This document shows, piece by piece, positions 60,140 through 64,000 of a stretch of 64,000 bases of DNA. The notes beneath the pieces were generated by a model. That model was not told the DNA's origin and made no database searches. It saw nothing but the letters and a program-made list of their open reading frames with translations. The position numbers were made by a program, and so were the translations under genes. Numbering within the stretch: position 1 is the first letter of the stretch; each line of letters opens with the position of its first letter. Source of the stretch: Hofstenia miamia (Eukaryota > Xenacoelomorpha > Acoela); assembly GCA_004352715.1 (NCBI GenBank), contig SCFE01000119.1, positions 1,310,553 through 1,374,552 of the forward strand, given 5' to 3'.

Positions 60140-61600
60140 TCAGATAAGATAAGATATTCTTTATTCAGATAAATATTGACAATTAAAAACTGATAATTTA
60201 TCTGAATAGCGTCAAAAATATACAAACATACATACAAATACTTACAAAAGCAAAGTATACTATGCAATAAATCTAACAGGTAAGGAGAAATTACTAGGAG
60301 ATTTCAAGTACGGGTTGTTGAGTAATCATTGTTGTAGAATTTGTATCCTAGCCATGATTGTCCTGAGATATAGTTTTGCTTAAGATAAGTTTTAATTTGT
60401 TTCTTAAAAGCTCTTAGTTTTTCAATATTCTTTATCTCTTTAGGTAATGAATTCCATGTTCTGATAGCGGTATTAATAAATGATTCTTTCAAGACTTTTT
60501 TTCTGTACTTAATGCAGGAAAAATGTTTTGATCTGGAGTTTTGTTTATGAATAAAACCAGGCATTGAAATCGTATTATAAGGTGGTAAGTTCTTGATGAG
60601 TTTAAAAAATGTCAACATAGTATTCAAAATGACAAGCTGTCTTGGAAAAAGGATTGATTTGGAAATGTAGTCCTTAGTTCTGGCGGAATTTTTCTTTGAG
60701 ACATTAAGTTCCCATTTTAATTGCACATCAAGTTTCTTGAAAAAAGCATCTTTTATATCAGTGAATAATATATTTGCATAATTTAGATGACTCATTATAA
60801 ATGCATGAAAAAATTGAATTATTGCACAAGCTGGTAATTGCATTACTATCATTGACATGTTTCTTATACCAATGGCTAATTTTCGAACTATTGCATTAAT
60901 GTGAGATTCAAAATTTAGCTTAGAATCAAAAATTACTCCTAGGTACTTGAAATTATCTACAGTCGGGATGCTAATATTATTGACATTAAGGGTTAAGGCT
61001 GAAACATCGTGAGTATATTTAGTGGGCTGTAAAATACAAAATTCAGTTTTATCTTCATTTATAAGCAACCTGTGCATCCTGAAATACGTACATAATTTGT
61101 TACAATTTAATGCTATCGATTCAATTGCCATGTGCATGGATTTATTATCGCTGAATATGCATGTATCATCGGCGTATTGAATTAAATTACAATCAGGTGT
61201 CATATGCATATCGTTTACGTATATACTGAAAAGAAGGGGACCAAGAATTGTTCCTTGAGGAACACCATTATTAACAGGTAGCAAATCTGAAAAAACATCG
61301 CTAATCTTTACTCTCGGATATCTATGCTTCAAATAACTAATTAACAAATTTCTGCTATTATAAGAAAATCCCATATGTGATAATTTTTCTATAAGTATGC
61401 TATGATTAATAGAATCAAAAGCTTTAGAAAGGTCTAAGCAAGCAATAGCAACGAATTTATTTGCATCAAGTGAAGATCTCCAATTCTTTGTAGCTTTTAA
61501 AAGTGCATCAGAAGTTAAAACATTTTTTCAAAATCCAAATTGAGTATTTGACAAAAGATTATATTTATTTAGGTGTATTATGTAATGTAGATCTTTTTAT
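60140..61600 (-). mobile_element. 3' half of a CR1-like non-LTR retrotransposon
   Basis: Minus-strand remnant covering the reverse transcriptase core to the 3' end. The 3' tail, read on the minus strand, is AATAAAGAATATCTTATCTTATCTG-like (about 60,175-60,145), a short tandem ATCTT repeat as found at ends of CR1/L2-type elements rather than poly(A). The 5' side stops near 61,600, where the opposite-strand half begins. Confidence 0.75.
60304..61527 (-). pseudogene. LINE reverse transcriptase (ORF2 C-terminal part)
   Basis: An open stretch of about 407 codons carries ACLDLSKAFDSINHSIL (metal-binding Asp motif), NNGVPQGTILGPLLFSIYVN, QYADDT (catalytic pair), INEDKTEF and KYLGVIFDSKLNFESHI, then a C-terminal region ending TWNSLPKEIKN and FKKQIKTYLKQ. 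These are in the order of CR1/jockey-group reverse transcriptases, which copy element RNA at a nicked target. Immediately upstream, in frame, the usual QFGFRKN reads QFGF-stop-KN (TGA at 61,530-61,528, Arg codon CGA to TGA). The element is dead, but the rest of the frame is intact, so the loss looks recent. Confidence 0.85.
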
Positions 61601-61980
61601 GGAATAGGCATCGATTAACAAATGTTTTTAATGAATGTTTTGTCCTTATTTCGGTCATGTTATATTTTTTTTAATTTTTTAAGTAGTAGTATTAAGAGTT
61701 CTTCTTTATAAAACATGGATATAGTGGATGTTTGATGTTGTTTCTTATGCGTTTGACATGCTTCTCATCTTCGTTTGATATTGTTTTACTTAAATCATAT
61801 TCTTTAGTTGTAAACTTATTGTTCTTGCATCTGTTTAGTAGTAGCAGTAGTAGTAGTAGGTTATATTTGGAAAAAATTTAATTGATAATTTTAACCTGCA
61901 ATAATTTAAAATTTTTACATAACAATTGATCATGCAATTTTTCTCAAAGATTTTCTAAAAATATGAAAAATTTTTACAAG
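61601..61980. other. junction region between inverted LINE halves
   Basis: No clear coding similarity on either strand. It contains a short AGT trinucleotide run near 61,841-61,860 and the likely inversion breakpoint. Confidence 0.35.
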
Positions 61981-62167
61981 AAAATGGAAAGCTTTGAAAG
62001 ACTAAACTCGCTAATTTATTTTATAAACTAGAACAACCAAAAATGCTTGAAATCTTTGACACATTTATATACATTGTACAGAAAATGGACAAAGAAACTC
62101 AAACTAATAAATCTGATTCATTACAGAAAAAAAATAATTTACTTCAAAGATAGTTTCAAAAAAGCTA

Positions 62168-62520
62168 CAAACCTTATTATAGGTAATTCACGATTACGCG
62201 TAGAAATTTTATAATGTTATTATAAATGTGGGTATAAATGATGTTTCAAATAATGCTTGTATTGAGAATATTAAAGCTAATGTGAAAGAATTGAATAATC
62301 TTTGGAATGAGAAGGCTAAAACTGTGACTTGTTAAAATTGTTCCGTATACTCAATGCAATGTGGACACTCTTGAAAAAATTAACGAAGTTAACACACAAT
62401 TTTATGGCTGATATTTTCAAGAATAACTTACTATATGCCAATGACGGCATTCTTTTTCCTAACCTTGAATATGCACAATTTTTTCTGGCTATTAAAAGAG
62501 CCTTAATTTTAAACACTATG
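62168..62520 (+). pseudogene. LINE ORF1 remnant, SGNH esterase-like
   Basis: Across several frames the reading shows NLIIGNSRLRVE (cf. the GDS block of SGNH hydrolases), VIINVGINDVSNNACIENIK (the VGTND block), KIVPYTQCNVDTLEKINEVN and YANDGILFPNLEYAQFFLAI (the DGIH block). This order is that of the esterase domain in ORF1 of CR1-type elements. The GDS Ser is kept as NSR, not DS, and the DGIH His is Leu here, so it would not be catalytic. Confidence 0.6.
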
Positions 62521-62589
62521 TGTCATATGCACACAATAAGCAAAATTTCGGAAAGATTTCATTGATAAAAACAGGAAAAACTTTCGATT

Positions 62590-63470
62590 TTCTGAAAGAG
62601 ATTATAAAAACATGGAATCTAACTCCAATACAAGAAATGAAATCAGTAAGATTTTGTTTATGTTACAACAATATCTTTAGTTATTGTAATTGCAACAGAT
62701 TAGTTTACTATTACTTCAGTAATAGAATTATCTTACTAGCTAATGACATGCATAAAAACCCAGGTCCCAAAGACGTTTTCGAACAGGGTGAAATCTCTAG
62801 GCTGTTAAATTTTTCAAATAAAAAGCCAAAAATAGTTTTCTTAAATGTGCATGATCTTAAAGAGTCGTATCCAAATTTCCGTACTCTTTTTAATATTATG
62901 GGCGATAACACAATGTACTGCTTTGTGAAAACGAGGTTTGATGAAGCTACGGACATTATTGTTTGGAATTCGTATCCAAAAACAATGAACTTAATTAGTA
63001 AAACAAGAACTAAACTTGGAGGGGCATACTCATTTTACCTCCAAAATTTTTCGATCTTAAAAAAGCTGTTTATCTTAAAAATGAACATGAAATCTTTGAG
63101 ACCATGTGAATCGAATCAAACTTTAATGAGAAATTTTTCATAAATGTTTCCTGCTCACAAAACAAAAGATTCCAAAAAGATTTCATTGAGTTTAGGTGTG
63201 CAGAAATGCACAATTTGATTATCATGATAAGCTGATAATGATGGCGACTACAATGTAAATTTTTATTATAAAAAACAGTCTTACCCAATTAAGAACTTCG
63301 TGAATGAATTCAATCTACATAATTTAAATATCCAGCTGCCAACAAGAATCACAAAGACAAGTAAAACAATAATTGATTACGCTTTGACAAACTCATTAAC
63401 GGGTATACAACATTTTGCTTTACTTGTAACTTCAGTGATCATAACATGCTCATACTAGTAGATAATGAAA
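62590..63470 (+). pseudogene. LINE ORF2 endonuclease remnant
   Basis: The reading IILLANDMHKNPGP matches the LLLAGDIE-NPGP leader common at the start of CR1-type ORF2. It continues with KIVFLNVHDLKESYPNF (LNARSL block), a degraded ET block, and KLGGAYSFYLQ (GGV-Y block). After frameshifts, about 63,240-63,450 has GDYNVNF, LPTRITKTSKTIIDYALTNS and FSDHNMLIL, the GDFN, T-ID-TN and SDH active-site blocks of the endonuclease. Frameshifts make it inactive. Confidence 0.72.
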
Positions 63471-63639
63471 TACATGTTTGCAAGAAAAAACAATTGGAGA
63501 TTTTTTAACGTTCCCTTAGGACTTTTACTCCTAGCAACTTATTTTTGAGTTATGTACAGTTAATTGGGATATATTTATAAATATAATAACATAGATATCA
63601 GTAGTAAAGGGGACTAGAAGGAGAGGACACTAACTCGGC

Positions 63640-63850
63640 TTCTGATTGGTCGAGAGCTGGATTCGTAACACCTATTCTGATTGGTCGAGAGCTGATGACG
63701 TCACATGTCACGTGACAGGCGGTGAATATCGAAGGGGTGGTTGAACCACTGAGTCATCTAATTGATACTTGGCGCTAAGTGCTTTTAAGATCTCACTAAT
63801 TGATTTTTTTTTGACAGCTTACTAATGGGTTTTAGTGACGTCACATATTT
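63640..63850. promoter_or_regulatory. promoter-like cluster: CRE, E-box and CCAAT-type motifs
   Basis: A perfect 20-bp direct repeat containing GATTGG (inverted CCAAT box) lies at 63,640-63,659 and 63,675-63,694. It is followed by TGACGTCA (CRE consensus) at 63,696-63,703, the palindrome GTCACGTGAC (E-box core CACGTG) at 63,707-63,716, and a second TGACGTCA at 63,836-63,843. The block is GC-richer than its surroundings. It may be the promoter of a gene beyond the right edge, or part of a transposon with these motifs. No transcript evidence is available. Confidence 0.4.
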
Positions 63851-63909
63851 TTAAGTGCATCTACTAATGGATTTTAATTAGTAATGCTTTTAATTGATTT
63901 ACATGTTGA

Positions 63910-63996
63910 GGCCCACTTTTTGGCATGAGTAATTTCACTTTGATAATATCACAGGCCATTTTTTGGCATGACTAATTTCACTTTGATAATATCACA
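63910..63996. repeat. tandem repeat, two units of about 43-44 bp
   Basis: GGCC-CA-TTTTTGGCATGA followed by TAATTTCACTTTGATAATAT is repeated at 63,910-63,953 and 63,954-63,996, with a 1-bp length difference and two substitutions. The array may continue past the window edge. Confidence 0.85.
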
Positions 63997-64000
63997 AATG

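Larger units (their letters stand above)
61981..63470 (+). mobile_element. 5' half of a CR1-like LINE, inverted relative to its 3' half
   Basis: Plus-strand remnant holding an ORF1 with SGNH esterase-like blocks followed by the start of ORF2 with an apurinic-type endonuclease. It lies head to head with the minus-strand reverse transcriptase half at 60.1-61.6 kb. That is the geometry of one element whose 5' part was inverted on insertion. The two halves could also be separate insertions. Confidence 0.6.

Noticed and set aside
1-64000. CRISPR arrays, rRNA or tRNA genes
   Set aside because: No regularly spaced repeats with unique spacers and no cloverleaf with a good B-box were noticed by eye; a tRNA scan was not possible, so small RNA genes cannot be excluded.

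Overview
The window is AT-rich nuclear DNA from an animal, most likely an invertebrate. The evidence is genes split by GT-AG introns, an amphiphysin-type BAR family, a heterotrimeric G protein alpha subunit and a lysosomal-type acid lipase. They lie in long gene-poor DNA full of (TA)n microsatellites and remnants of hAT, Tc1, piggyBac-like, CR1-like LINE, Penelope-like and Ty3/gypsy elements. The species cannot be named from the sequence. Nothing bacterial or organellar was seen.

Four host genes are supported. On the minus strand at 13.2-14.2 kb is a two-exon N-BAR protein (277 aa). Just beyond it, also minus, at 15.1-16.2 kb is an intronless, divergent G alpha (364 aa). On the plus strand at 23.2-27.0 kb is a three-exon acid lipase (390 aa) with Ser-Asp-His triad; its second intron carries an antisense Tc1-like transposon. 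On the plus strand at 48.4-56.1 kb is a second N-BAR gene (499 aa) with a 6.2-kb intron and a long acidic Ser/Glu-rich tail. It shares the phase-1 intron position of the first N-BAR gene. A decayed copy of its second exon lies at 42.7-43.1 kb. The two BAR products would act on membrane curvature and the lipase in the endolysosomal or secreted compartment. Nothing in the layout shows that the four genes work together.

The rest is mobile DNA. The best-defined piece is a 4.7-kb decayed hAT element (37.13-41.81 kb) with a perfect 8-bp target duplication. Its transposase is broken by frameshifts and by two smaller hAT insertions, each with its own near-perfect 8-bp duplication. Other non-autonomous elements lie at 8.7, 10.3, 18.2, 28.4, 33.2-34.3 and 34.8-35.6 kb, with single ends near 32.6, 51.4 and 54 kb. 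At 60.1-63.5 kb the 3' half of a CR1-like LINE (minus) abuts the 5' half (plus), as expected from 5' inversion by twin priming. The right edge (63.6-64.0 kb) is a repeat-rich, promoter-like stretch with CRE, E-box and CCAAT-type motifs.

Assembly caution: at the N runs at 21,813, 36,740-36,760 and 46,574 the sequence before the N run recurs immediately after it (424, 145 and about 2,200 bp). These are best read as unmerged contig overlaps, so the apparent second copy of BAR exon 1 (46.2 kb) is probably not real. Larger gaps are at 7,154-7,338 and 25,643-25,727.
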